From NCBI GenBank assembly GCA_030248065.1, contig JASAMV010006819.1, positions 34,010-98,009 of the forward strand: DNA of 64,000 bases, given 5' to 3'. Below, piece by piece: positions 10,207 to 21,404 of this stretch. Position numbers and translations under genes: made by a program. Each line of letters starts with the position of its first letter. The stretch's first letter is position 1. Under the pieces are notes generated by a model. That model had not been told where the DNA came from. It did not search any database and saw nothing but the letters and a program-made list of their open reading frames with translations. The stretch comes from Rhynchonema sp. JSB1_4 (lineage: Eukaryota > Nematoda > Chromadorea > Monhysterida > Xyalidae).

Positions 10207-11409
10207 ATGTCGTGGGATCACGTTTCGGCCTTCGTGCAACTCATCGGTGTGCTGACGTTGATGTATTTGTTGGTGAAAAAGTGGTCGACGGGCAGCTTCT
10301 TTGGCGGCGGGGGACTGTTGGTGAGCATGTAGCTTTCGCATTCGCTAGCAGGGTACGGCATATTGTTCAGGGCAGGTTTTGAAAGACAGCACCTATTACT
10401 ACCGGTGCGTTCTATGTTTAACCCTCGCGGCTCTGTTCGAAGAAACGTGGCAAATCGAATAGGATCAACACTGTATATGGTGCCTTGTGAGCACGCACAT
10501 TGCGTAAAGAGAGACCATACCGTATTGACCATGCGCAAGTCGCTCTTGCGCTTATGCATGCCAGGCAACCCAGTCATAGAATCGGGTCTACATTGGGAAC
10601 TCCGTTTCCCTATTGAAAGTTTTAAGAAGCAATGGATTCCAAAATATCAGCCGTCAAACGAAAAAATGATTCATGAACTTCTAATGCGTTTGGAAAATCG
10701 GTTCCTGTTGCATTTTCACTTTTGATCTTGAAACTCCCTTATCGAAGCGATCTTGAACCATTTCTTCCGAGGTCGAGATATCGAACCATATTGGTGCTAC
10801 GAAATTGAGAGTGATGTCTAGAGTATGCCTTTGATGCCTTGTTCAAACGCACCATCAGCGCTCGTGTATCTTGTTACAGGACTACATTCCGCAAGCCATC
10901 GCCGTTTTAGGCGCACTGATTGCGGCATGGGACTGGATCGGTCCGACGCTGGCTCGGATGGCTGAGCTGGGGATGTCGCTTGTCATCACGGTTGTCACCT
11001 CGGTAGCTGCAGCCTTGGTGACGTGTGCCGCAGCCGTTGTCACTCTAATCGCGACCGTGCTAGCTGAGAGCGCAATGGTTTGGGACAGAATTTCGTTTGA
11101 TTTTGACATCATTTGTTTGATGATCGATCGATAGAAAGCAATATCAGATCTGCTGGCGGGGCTTTCTGGAGGCAACTTTGCCTGAGGCGTTCGCACTGAC
11201 GAGCCCTGACGCCTCGGCCAGTCTGCGAAAGCAGGGCGAAACAGACCAACATTACTGCACTTCAGTGCATTTGTCTTGTCTTGCAGATGCTGCTTGGCGT
11301 CGGTGTGATTGTGCTAACTGCCATCGGTGTGTACTGGCTGTACCGGCGGCTGACTGAGACAGAGAACGAACGGGTGCATGAAACAGAACGTCAGATTGAG
11401 TGCGAGTGA
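10207..11409 (+). CDS. Small multi-pass membrane protein, three exons
   Basis: Exons 10207-10320, 10880-11002 (or to 11017) and 11287-11409, all joined in phase 0. Donors are GTGAGC and GTAGCT (or GTGACG); acceptors are TTACAG and TTGCAG. The product is about 119-124 residues. Exon 1 gives one hydrophobic helix (AFVQLIGVLTLMYLLV) followed by a basic stretch and a glycine run. Exon 2 gives a second, IAVLGALIAAWDWIG, and a hydrophobic LVITVVTS. Exon 3 has VGVIVLTAIGVYWLYRR and an acidic tail ending at TGA. The family is not recognized. The clean phases and composition support a real gene; its role is unknown. It lies alone between repeats on the plus strand. Confidence 0.55.
11148..11250. repeat. 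Dispersed GC-rich repeat fragment
   Basis: TTCGCACTGACGAG, CCTCG, AGTCTG and AAACAG occur in the same order at about 29605-29700 and 56655-56775, with the imperfect palindrome of GAGG/CCTC pieces. Here it falls in the last intron of the small membrane-protein gene. Confidence 0.4.
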
Positions 11410-12057
11410 TACATATAGTCCGTCCACCAGCTCATGGCACTTTGTGTTGTTGCTGGCCGACTTGTTCCCTTCCTCCACGTTCTAATGAAAGAGAAATATT
11501 CAAAAAATATTATAGGGTGTCTTCATGAAATCGACGTGTTTTATAGATTTTATTTATTTATTTCATTTGTCGAATTCATCGTTTTCGACACATTTTATCA
11601 TTTTTTAGTTTTTTTGCAAAACGCCACACTCAATTTCTCCAAAACAGGAAGGACCAAACCACCACACAACCAACACACCCCCCCTTTTTGAGGTGTTGGT
11701 TAGCATATGGTAGACAACCAGCGTCGCATCGACTTAGCGGAGAATGCCAACTGAATCCCTCGGGGACTTATTTTCATTTTGTTTCATTTTTGAGATTTTG
11801 AAAAAGAATTATTTTCCATATTTCCATATCCCATGGGATTTATTCCGAAACTTCCGAATAAAACCCCCGCTGGAGAATTATTCGGAATTTTTCTGCGAAA
11901 GAGACAAATGATAAACGAAACCACCTTCGGGGGAGAAAAAATGATTTTCTCTGCCACGATGAGTTATTCACCAAAGTCTTGAGTAAGTGTTTCACGCTGT
12001 ACAACTTTGTGTTCATAACACTATAAAAACGAACTTTTTATACAGTGTAACGACGAT
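11410..12057. other. AT-rich intergenic
   Basis: Contains TTCCGAATAA / TTATTCGGAA pairs near 11840-11890 that resemble a degraded small palindrome. No gene. Confidence 0.3.
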
Positions 12058-12287
12058 GGGTGATATTTTCGAAACGGTGTAAAGGTCAGTTGGGTGTAAA
12101 GGTCGGTGGAAAGCTCGGTCGACAGCTCAGTGTGTGTGATGGACCTCGGTGTAAACTTGAAATATTCCACGTTAATAACAGGCAATGTTTCACGTTTACA
12201 CCGAGCTACGCCGACCGAGCTTTCGACCGAACTTTACACCGACCTTTACGCCCAACTGACCTTTACACCGCTTCGAAAATTCCACCC
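12058..12287. mobile_element. Hairpin MITE (family D, copy 1)
   Basis: Starts GGGTGATATTTTCGAAACGG and ends in the approximate complement CGAAAATTCCACCC. The arms are built of short repeated words (GTGTAAAGGTC, AAGCTCGGTCG). The whole element can fold back on itself. CGATG occurs on both sides as a probable short target duplication. Other copies: 19800, 37983, 40546, 43940 and 58935. Confidence 0.7.
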
Positions 12288-13170
12288 GATGTTTTATGCA
12301 ACAACGATTCACTAATTGATTAAATTTTTGTGTTCATTGGAGACCGAAAATTTTTTTCCCAGTACATAAATCCCCAGGGTATTTATACCGAAACTTGCGA
12401 ATAACTTCCCTAGTGGAGAATTATTTGGTGCCGAATTTACTTGGCATTCTCCGGTAAAAATTTTAATAAGATCAAACCATTCACCGAACGCAGAGAACGA
12501 ACACTTCAAGAGTATTGCTTTATCAAATTGGCCACCGCTGCTGGGTGTATAAAAGCAGGGAATGGTGATCTCGCATTCTTATAACATTATTACATTGTTG
12601 ACCTGCATATTCCATATAATTGTCATAAACCAATTTTCAGGGGCATTGGGTTCCCCCATTGCCATAAAGGCCACTTTATACTTTGTCTCGTTGCGATACA
12701 CGCAAGATTTTGGCGGTTATTGGCTCATGCACGCGAGAACATGTTTTCATGTAGCGCTGCGAGACATAAAGTGGCCGTAGATGTTTCAAAAGACATGTGC
12801 TTCAACTACAGTTCACTTAGACTTTACATTATTATGCCTTTGCATAGTCGTATGTAGTTTGCCCAGTTTTGTGTCTGTTCTATGTTGTCTGACCCAGCGC
12901 CAGCGCACAAGAATAGTATGACATCCCCAAAATATTTCTGTGCTGAACACGGGTGGACGAATTACTAAAAAAACGCCGAGTCAAAGTTTTTGCCAAGCAC
13001 AAGCCCCACAGCACAAAAAAGCACCATCAATCAGAAACACAGCGAATGTTTGCTGCCTGCACACAACCAATGACTGCTGCCTGCACCATCACGAAATATG
13101 GGTTCACGGAAATATGAATTATGCCGTATTTAAACAACTTAGGAGGGTCGATGATATCTCATAGACTCTA
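12288..13170. other. Intergenic with a small foldback
   Basis: GGCCACTTTATACTTTGTCTCG near 12669 is repeated inverted at about 12755-12776 (CGAGACATAAAGTGGCC), a hairpin of about 110 bp. The rest has no recognized feature. Confidence 0.4.
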
Positions 13171-13172
13171 TG

Positions 13173-13735
13173 TGACATAGTTCAAGTTCAAGTTCAAGTT
13201 TTTTATTGCATCAGAAGCAACATGGTAACGTCAACAACACGCATAAGCTGGACAGTAACGACGAAACCATAAACAATTACAAGTGTTTAGTGGGCCAGTG
13301 GATAGTTACGGATCGAGAGATGTAGATGATGATAAGGAGCAAAAAAAACACAGAAAACACAGAAACACAGCATGATCGGTCAATTACATTTCACACACGG
13401 ACGGAATAAATTTCACTGGCAGCAATCGCAATTTGTACAACAATTCAACAATCAAGCTTTGCGAACGAATGACTCCTTTGAATGTGCACATTCGCAGGAA
13501 AACAGCAAAATCAGGTAAAGCATTGTAAAGATGGGACATGATAACAATAGCACTGGTAGCGAGAATATGAGTTTTAGCACGTGGGATACAAATGGCACGA
13601 GAATGATTAAGACGAGAACTGGAGCGAGAATTGGAATCAGAAATGAACGAAATAGAGTCAACAGGAGCAGCACGAATACCAAGAACATAAGAATGCATCA
13701 ATCTCAGACGACGTTTCATGACAGTCATGACATAA
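13173..13735 (-). mobile_element. LINE 3' end, 5'-truncated
   Basis: On the minus strand, 13728-13384 encodes 114 residues similar to the C-terminus of the LINE at 44.6-47.5 kb: both have a KLMH/RLMH start, the serine-rich block followed by NHSRA, and a VLMSNVYNCLP-like end (here IVIMSHLYNALP). A tandem AAGTTC tail sits at 13180-13200, the 3' end of the element, typical of non-LTR elements with microsatellite tails. It is a dead, truncated copy from a related but distinct family. Confidence 0.65.
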
Positions 13736-13765
13736 ACATTATGTCACTGAATTTTCAATACTTAA

Positions 13766-15420
13766 AGGGCTCGGGACATAACCGAAGGAAGGGTAGCAGG
13801 GCATGATCTTGCACACTGTTGGAAAGCACTCTGACAGCACATGTCATGTACAAATTTTGATCTCCTTGGCCGCTCGCTATCTCTTGGTAAAGGGACTTTT
13901 CGTTCCGAAAAAAAAGGGAATTTTTTCAAAATTTGAACCGATCTCTGCAGGAACTAGAAACGGGCTAAAGGTCAAGTATAAGATGCATCGGGACACAGCA
14001 GCCATTGGCTAACATATAATCATGACTTTAACAGCTGACATCATTTCTGCGTTCGGAGAGGGTACGAAACGTTCCAAAAATCGGCCTTATTTTTCGATTG
14101 CAAAAGTTTGTCCCTAAATTTTGAGGCCGTGTTTTCAGCTACTGAAATGAAAGTGTTGTAGAAAGATAGAGCGTGGCCGAAAGTTCTAGAAAATAGGGCC
14201 TTCAACTTTGAAACTCTCAGGTAGCTACGTCACAGGACGAAAAAGACTCAAAAATTGCTGCAAAACTCGATGGTTATATTCGGTGATCGAAATGTAAGTG
14301 AAATAGGCTTTGTCTAACATCGCACTGAATATAAAAAAGTCAGACAAACGTGCAATTGAACCATCTACACAAGTTTGAAGACTCCAAGATCTTTTGATCT
14401 CCCGGCGCTGCCGCGCAAATCTGAATGAGATATTCGGCTATAAGTTGTTGCTGTTAATGGCTATTACCAATTTGATAGCACCAAACGATGTATCTCAGAA
14501 AGATCTTTCGAACGGTATGCAACATGCTTATATAATACCTACTGTCGGAGAGAAACGGTTAAATTTTCGAAATCTCGCTCGGTGAGGTGACGGTTCATTA
14601 CGGATTCTTCAAAAAAGTAATATTTTCGCTTGTTCTCCCTGGGGTTAACATTTTTATGGGCTTGTCATACATCGTTCGAAAGCTACTCCAGAGATACGTT
14701 ATTTGGTGACATCAAATTGGTAATAGTCGCTAACGGTAACAACTTATGGCCCAATATCATACTCAGGTTAGCACGGCTGCACCGAAAAATTAATTCACCG
14801 TGGGGTGTTGAAACTTGACTAGGGTGCTAAATTGAACATTTATCTGACTTTCTTGCATTGAGTGCGATGCAATACACAACCTATTTGCCACCCATTTTAA
14901 GCAATGAATGGTTGGTGTCGAATTGAGCAACAATTTTGGACTTTTCCGGCCTGTCACGCAGCTACATGAGAGTTTCATAATTTAGAAACCCTATTTTCTA
15001 ACACTTTCGGCTACGCTCTATCTTTCTACGGCACTTTCATTTCAGTAGCTAAAAACACCGCCTCAAAATTTAGGGACAAACTTTCGCATTCGAAAAATTA
15101 GGCCGCTTTTTGGAACGTTTCGTACCCTCTCCGAACACAGTAATGATGTCAGCTATTAAAATCATGATTTTAAGTTAGTCAATAGCTGCTGTGTTCCGAT
15201 GCATTTTATACTTGACCTCTTGCTCGTTTCTAGTTCCTGCAGAGATCGTTTCAAGTTTTGGAAAACTTCCCTTTTTTCGGAACGAAAAGTCCCTCTACCA
15301 AGAGATAGCGAGTGTCCAAAGAGATCAAAATTTGTACATGACATGTGCTGTCAGAGTGCTTTCCAACAGTGCTCAAGATTATGCCCTGATACCCTTCCTT
15401 CGGTTATGTCCCGAGCCCTT
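13766..15420. mobile_element. TTAA-flanked element with long inverted arms (family A, copy 1)
   Basis: TTAA at 13762-13765 and 15421-15424. Ends AGGGCTCGGGACATAACCG and complement. The arms extend roughly 550 bp each and hold AGCTACT, CAAGAGATAGCGAG and other matched words. No transposase frame. The TTAA target suggests piggyBac-type mobilization. Confidence 0.8.
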
Positions 15421-15424
15421 TAAG

Positions 15425-16144
15425 CCTCATAGACACAAAATAGACATGACCTTTATCTCATCCTTAACTACTGAGTGACCGTATACACATGTAGACGTCA
15501 TTTCATGTCTTCGAGTATTTGGGAACATTTTGGCGGGCGCTAAGTGTGACACGAAAACATCAAAAATATACACGCTGTTTACACCAAATCGAGTATGTTT
15601 ACTGTATACGTGTGATCTGAAATGTTTTGCAGGAAACAAAAATTATTGAATGTTTTATGACTTGTTTTGCTTGTTTGTTTTGTTTTATTCAGTGAAAATA
15701 TAACCCATTACTTCAGAATCGGTGCATTTTTATGCTGATTGACAGAAAAGCTAAATTCGGAACCTTCAAAACGGCTGTTTAAGTGCGGCACAAAGGTCAA
15801 ATGTGGGTACCACAAGGAACATGAATCAGAGCAAGAACTTGTGGCAAACACTTACTTTTGTTCAAACAAAGCGCAAAACATTCTGAATGTATTATCGCAA
15901 CAAGGCAAGACTAAGGGTTTGGTTCACATGACACGTGTGAAAACAACACTGCGCACATGTCATAGCATAGTAATGAATCACTTGATCAACTGTGTGAGAT
16001 GACTTCTCCACGAAATATCAGCGAACGTCTGCTGTGAGCGAATTGACACTGCACAATGCATGCATGTACAGCACATGCACGCAACAGAGAAGTCACGGCA
16101 GCAGTCTAGCGAGCAAAAGTGGTCGACATGACTGCAATGCTGTA
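15425..16144. other. No clear feature
   Basis: A frame of 87 codons at 15739-16002 has no recognizable domain. Nothing else supported. Confidence 0.3.
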
Positions 16145-16433
16145 TTGATCGCACAATGACTTTATAAGAATTGGTCAAATTTTTTTCCTGAATCGCAAAG
16201 CAGGCTAGTGACGGGGCCAATGACGTTGCGTTGCGCGATCACACACAAAACACGTAGTAAAGAGAATGTTTCAGGCCTGCGGCAACGTGGTTGATCTGCT
16301 AGATTATTTTCAGCTGAAAATGTTTTGTGAGAATCACAAATAGCACAGTAGTTAAGAGTGACTGAACGTGAAAATCATGATTGATTTTGATGAATTCTTA
16401 TAATATGGTCATTGTGCGATCAATACATAATTT
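16145..16433. mobile_element. TA-target MITE (family C, copy 3)
   Basis: TTGATCGCACAATGAC and complement, TA on both sides. Interior matches the other family C copies. Confidence 0.75.
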
Positions 16434-16665
16434 AGTTCTTGGTAGGTCCTCCACCAGCTTCAATGACGTCTGGCAACAATTAGCGCTGGATTCTGCGAAT
16501 GTACCGGCGGCACATGGCCACATCAACCCGTGACAAGTATGATTGTATTGCTTCTGTGAGTTCTTGAGTATTGGTCGGTTTCGCAAACCGCTTGATGAAA
16601 CACTTCGCGTCGGCCCAAATAGATTCGGGTGGCATCGGTCCGGCGATTGGTGCTTATAATTATGT
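16434..16665 (-). pseudogene. Tc1/mariner-type transposase C-terminus, remnant
   Basis: Reading 16665 to 16434 on the minus strand gives a frame with PPESIWADAKCFIKRF, then EAIQSYLSRVDVAMCRRYIR and a final LLPDVIEAGGG, interrupted by one stop after RRIQR. This has the layout of the last ~70 residues of Tc1/mariner transposases, downstream of the catalytic triad: the PxLNPIENxW-like block is degraded to PPESIW, then a helix, then the terminal VIxxxGG. The catalytic region is absent and the frame is broken, so it is inactive. It abuts a TA-target MITE directly. Confidence 0.5.
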
Positions 16666-16979
16666 AGACCGACGATGGTATCAAAGTGAGAATGAGATTA
16701 TTATCAGCTTCACACTTTTTATGACAAAGATGCATTTGGGAAAGAATAATGTACATGTACCCTGTGCGGTCCTGTGAAGAGTAACAATTGGGATGATTCA
16801 TCGGTGCTTGCAATCACAGATCATACCGTCGCTATGGCTGCCGTTTCAGTGGCGGGGCGAGGGTGCCATATCGGTTGTGGATGATGGGGCAGGTGCATTT
16901 GTTCGATCTCGTCTTTCCCTCGGAAACAACCCGTTGCCCTGGGCATTCATTGCACCAGCCATTGTACATGTGCAATAAA
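16666..16979. other. No clear feature
   Basis: A 61-codon plus-strand frame at 16793-16978 has ordinary composition but no match I recognize. It may be transposon-derived. Confidence 0.25.
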
Positions 16980-17220
16980 GCTGGAGTTATACTTGTTCAT
17001 TTTGGGCTTGTAGACAATGAGGACAAATTTTTGTTTGAATGATATTTTGTGGTAGAGTTGAGGCACTAATTTCGACCAGCGTAAAAGTTGTTCCCCTGCA
17101 CCAAATGAACAACTTTTACGCTGGTCAAATTTAGTGCTCCAACTCTATCACAAAGTATGATCCAAACAAAATTTTGTCCTCATTGTCTACAAGCCCAAAA
17201 TGGACAAGTATAACTCCACC
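16980..17220. mobile_element. Palindromic element, ~240 bp
   Basis: CTGGAGTTATACTTGT at the left is mirrored by ACAAGTATAACTCCA at the right. The arms pair almost throughout (GGGCTTGTAGACAATGAGGAC, CAGCGTAAAAGTTG). A single arm of a relative is at 7030-7165. It directly abuts the TTAA element at 17225. Confidence 0.65.
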
Positions 17221-17224
17221 TTAA

Positions 17225-18887
17225 AGGGCTCGGGACACAACCGAAGGAAGGGCAGCAGAGCGCAGTGTTATACATCGTTGGAAAGCACTGTGACAGCATG
17301 TATCACGCACAAACGTTAAGCTCCTTAGGGATTCGCTATCTCTTGGTAGAGCGACTTTTCGTTCCAGAAAAAAGTGAATTTTTTCACAACTTGAAACGAT
17401 CGGTGCAGAAACCCCAAATGAGTTGAAAGTCAAGTAACACGTGGATAGGATTACAACAGCTTCTGGATAACTTATCATGAAAACTTCAGTCGCTCAAAGC
17501 ATTGCTTCACTCGGTGAGGGTGCGAAATGTTCCAAAAATCGGCCACATTTTTCGAAAACACAAGTTTGTCTCTAAATTTTGAGGCCGCTCTTTGCGTTGC
17601 AGAAATGAAAATGCAATAGAAAAATAGAGCATTTTCGAAAGTACCAGAAAATAAGGTTTTTAAATTTGGAAACACTTAGATAGCGGTGTGACAGGCCGAA
17701 AAAGACCTAAAAATTGCCCCTAAACTGCATAGTTGTATTCATTGACGGAAATGTGATGTAAATAAGCCACGTATTGCATTGCATTGGAAACGAGAAAGTC
17801 AGATAAACGCACAGTCCAACAATCTAGACGAGTTTCAAGACTTCAAACCCCATGGTCCGGCTGCTGCAGCCATGCCAGCCTGAATAAGATGTTTGGCTAC
17901 AAGTCGTTACTGTTTTTAAGATTATTGCACATTTGATAGCATCAAACGATGTAGCTTCAACGTAGCTATCGAACGATATATAACATGCCCATATTATCTC
18001 TTACAATGGACAAGAAACGGTCAAAATTCCGAAATCGCACACGGTGACGTGACGGTTCATTCCAGAATCGTCAAAAAAGCAATTTTTAACCTCTGCCCTT
18101 AAGCGTAAGAGTTTGTTGGGGCTTGTTATACTTGTATATCGTTCGAAAGCTACTCCTGAGATACATAGTTTGGGGCTATCACATTTACAATAGCTGTTAA
18201 CAATAAGCATTTATAGCTGAATATCATATTCAGGTTTGTATGGCTGCCCCGAGAGATCTGTGGACCTTGGGGTCTTCGGACCTTGATAGGTTGTTAAACC
18301 AGACGTTTCTCTCATTTTTTTTGCTTCGAATCCGATACAATCTGTGGCCTTTATGTGTCACAATTCTGGCGATGAATGTAACCACCTAATTTAGCGGCAA
18401 TTTAATGGATTTTAGGGCTGTCACGGAGCCAGCCATGAGTTAAAAAATTTAAAAACCTTATTTTCTGGTACTTTCGACGATGCTCTATTTCCCCATTGTA
18501 TTCTTATTTCCGCAACGCTAAGCATGGCCTCAAAATTTAGGGACGAACTTATGTTCTCGAAAAATAAGGCCGATTTTTGGAACGTTTCGCACCCTCACCG
18601 TGTGAAGCAATGCGTTGAGCGACTGAAGTTGTGATGGTAAGCTATTCAGAGGCTGTTGTAATCCTATCCACGTGTTAGTTGACCTTCAACTCATTTGGGG
18701 TTTCTGCACCGGTCGTTCCAATTTGTACAAAAATTCACTTTTTTCTGGAACGAAAAGTCGACCTACCAAGAGATAGCGAATCTCCAAGGAGCTTAAAATT
18801 TGTGCGTGACATAGGCTGTCGGAATGCTTTCCAACGGTATGTAACAATATGTCCTGCTACCCTTCCTTCGGTTATGTCCCGAGCCCT
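17225..18887. mobile_element. TTAA-flanked element with long inverted arms (family A, copy 2)
   Basis: TTAA at 17221-17224 and 18888-18891, ends AGGGCTCGGGACA and complement, 1663 bp. It has the same arm organization as copy 1 at 13766 but is clearly diverged. No coding capacity. Confidence 0.8.
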
Positions 18888-18891
18888 TTAA

Positions 18892-19799
18892 TGAATATGA
18901 ATCTTTGCATCAATCGAGCCATTTGCGTTTTTGTTTTGTGTCGTTGCGAGCGACTTCGATTGTAGTCCTGTTTGTTCACTTTTGTTCGCAGCGCGTGGTG
19001 TTACCAATCGCAAGGCATGCAGGGGCCGGCCGAGGGTGTTCACAAATGAAAAAAAGCGTATTTTGCACGTTGCACAAAAGGTGCAAGCACTTAAGTGGGC
19101 AGGTCCACGAACGGTGAAAGTGCAAAAATTCCTCAAGTCCATGTTGATAAAGGTGACGTTAGACAAGCCGGTTCACAGTTTTTTGCCTATTTTTCTGCCC
19201 CTAAAGCTGTTTTCCCAAAACATCACATTTTCTCATCCCTGCATATTTTTCAAAAATCAGTCAGGAAATTAAGGGCACTTCATAAACAGAATAGGTACTA
19301 AAAATCTCACCTCAAATCTTTCACGCTTCACAAAGAAAAATCTGCCCAAAATTCTGGTTTTAGGCACATAAAATTAGTTAGGCACATATCTACATATCGC
19401 TCACAGTTAATTTCAAACAAAAACACTTGTCGGTGAGCATTCTCAAATTACATATGCAGCGGAGTTGATGTACCAAGAAGAAATCGACATAAAAACTTCG
19501 GTTTTGTGAACCCCAGCATTTGGTAACACCCACGCTTTAGTCAGTTCTGCCGTTCAGTTTTTTTTGGATAATGATCACCACAGCCTCGCACATCGTGCAT
19601 TGCGGGTCGTGCACAATCTCTAAGACTTATTTTCAAAGCTTTGTGTTGCCAAGTTTGAGGAATGAAGTGAAGCAAACGATTTCCACAAATATGTCTAGGC
19701 AAACTGCAGTACACCAACACGAGCCCGATTTCGAAGGTTGTGTGTATTCAAAAGGAATAGAAAGAGAAAATCATCATGCTGCGTTTTGTATTCTTCAAC
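18892..19799. other. No clear feature
   Basis: Short frames only. No recognizable gene or repeat shared within the window. Confidence 0.3.
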
Positions 19800-20025
19800 G
19801 GGTGATATTTTCGAAACGGTGCAAAGGTCATTTGGGTGTAAAGGTCGGTAAAAAGCTCGGTCGACAGCTCAGTGTGATAGACCTCGGTGTAAACTTGAAA
19901 CATTCCACGTTAATAACAGGCAATGTTTCACGTTTACACCGGGCTACGCCGACCGAGCTTTCGACCGAACTTTACACCGACCTTTACGCCCAACTGATCT
20001 TTGCACCGTTTCGAAAATTCCACCC
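19800..20025. mobile_element. Hairpin MITE (family D, copy 2)
   Basis: Same ends and arm words as 12058-12287. CAACG flanks both sides as a probable short target duplication. Confidence 0.7.
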
Positions 20026-20484
20026 AACGTGTGACATTTCCCAACTCAGCAGCTACGTCAGAATGTTTCACCATTCTGCCAGCTGCGAAATCGAGCTCAT
20101 GTTGGCGTACTTTGCCTACTGTACTGTATATATGAAGATTATCACAAATTGCTTGCAGTTGAATAGTTAATTTTCTCTGACAGGTTCACAATACGTTGTT
20201 GCGCAACGTATCACGTCAGTTAGTTTTTCGCATATGTTTTCTGCGTAGTTGCATCGGAGGCCCGACGGGCAGACTTACGGTAATTCGGAACACGGAAATG
20301 ATTTGCGTGCAAAAGTATACAAAACAGTTTCGAACTACGCGAAAGTTTCCATGCAAGCATAATGCAGAATCCTTAATATCTCCGGATTCCGGATTTAATC
20401 TAAGCCCCACCCTGAGTACTGAAAATACTGAGCGACAAAAGTGACTGACACGCAAAATTCTGCCGGGTGCTGAAGTGTGTAAAA
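20026..20484. other. No clear feature
   Basis: Includes ACGTCAGAATGTTTCACCATTCTGCCAGCTGCG, a region whose relative lies near 48320-48360 in inverse orientation. It is probably part of an old unclassified repeat. Confidence 0.3.
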
Positions 20485-21136
20485 CAGGGTTGTTTCAAAA
20501 AAAGGTGGTTAATTAAAAAAAAATTTTTAAAAAAAAATTTCAGATTTTCAGAACTGAAACTCAGATTTTGCTTTTTTTTAATAAAAAAAGTTGCCCAAAA
20601 TGGGCTTAAATGTCCAAAAAATGGCCTTTTTCGAGGCAAAAAATTGGCACTTTTTTTCTGTGGACGGGACAATTTTTCCAAAATCGCGCCTGCGGCGCCC
20701 TGTATTGTCCCCAAATCCGTACAGGGATGCGCCATATATGCAGGTATGGTGCAAAACCGGGCGCGCAAAGTCGATCTGACACGCAAGATTGCGGCTGTAA
20801 TCGATATTTTGATGGTTGTATATCAGATATTCGGCATTAGATGCATTAAAATACGTTGTACAGCATGCTACAATATATTAGAGTAACATCGTTAGTGAAC
20901 ATCAACCCTCACACTGGTCGGAGACCATAGAATCTGCACAATACTACCGCACAGCACAAGTTGGGTCTCAGGCGAAAATTTTTCAATTTTTGAAAAATAT
21001 GTTGTATCGATTTCATTTATCCTGAAACGTCGTTTGCAACACTTTTTCTAATAAAAAAATTTTCGTCAAAAAAGAATCAAAAAAAAATTTTTTTAAAAAA
21101 AAGCTCGTTAATAAAAAAATGTTTTTTTCAACCCTG
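20485..21136. mobile_element. hAT-type non-autonomous element, intact
   Basis: Starts CAGGGTTGTTTC and ends TTTCAACCCTG, with a perfect 8-bp duplication GTGTAAAA (20477-20484 and 21137-21144). 652 bp. Its right two-thirds match 170-825. It contains the uninterrupted site of the SINE found at 463-720. Confidence 0.85.
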
Positions 21137-21404
21137 GTGTAAAATGCTCCAAAACTGCGAAATATTTTTTATATGTACGAATAATAGCTGCAGGCACAAA
21201 AAATCTGGCTCATACTAATAATGTTGCGTAGCAGTCCTGTTCCAAAGCTAAGCTACGAACAAACCCTGACCGTCACGCAGCCATCACAAAGATCCAGCAC
21301 GCAAGCGTGATGCATTTGGCAGACACCCAGCACGAATCACAGGCTGTTGCGTTGACAACATTAGCATTAGCCGTTTATGGATCTGACACGCAGGAATATG
21401 ATAA

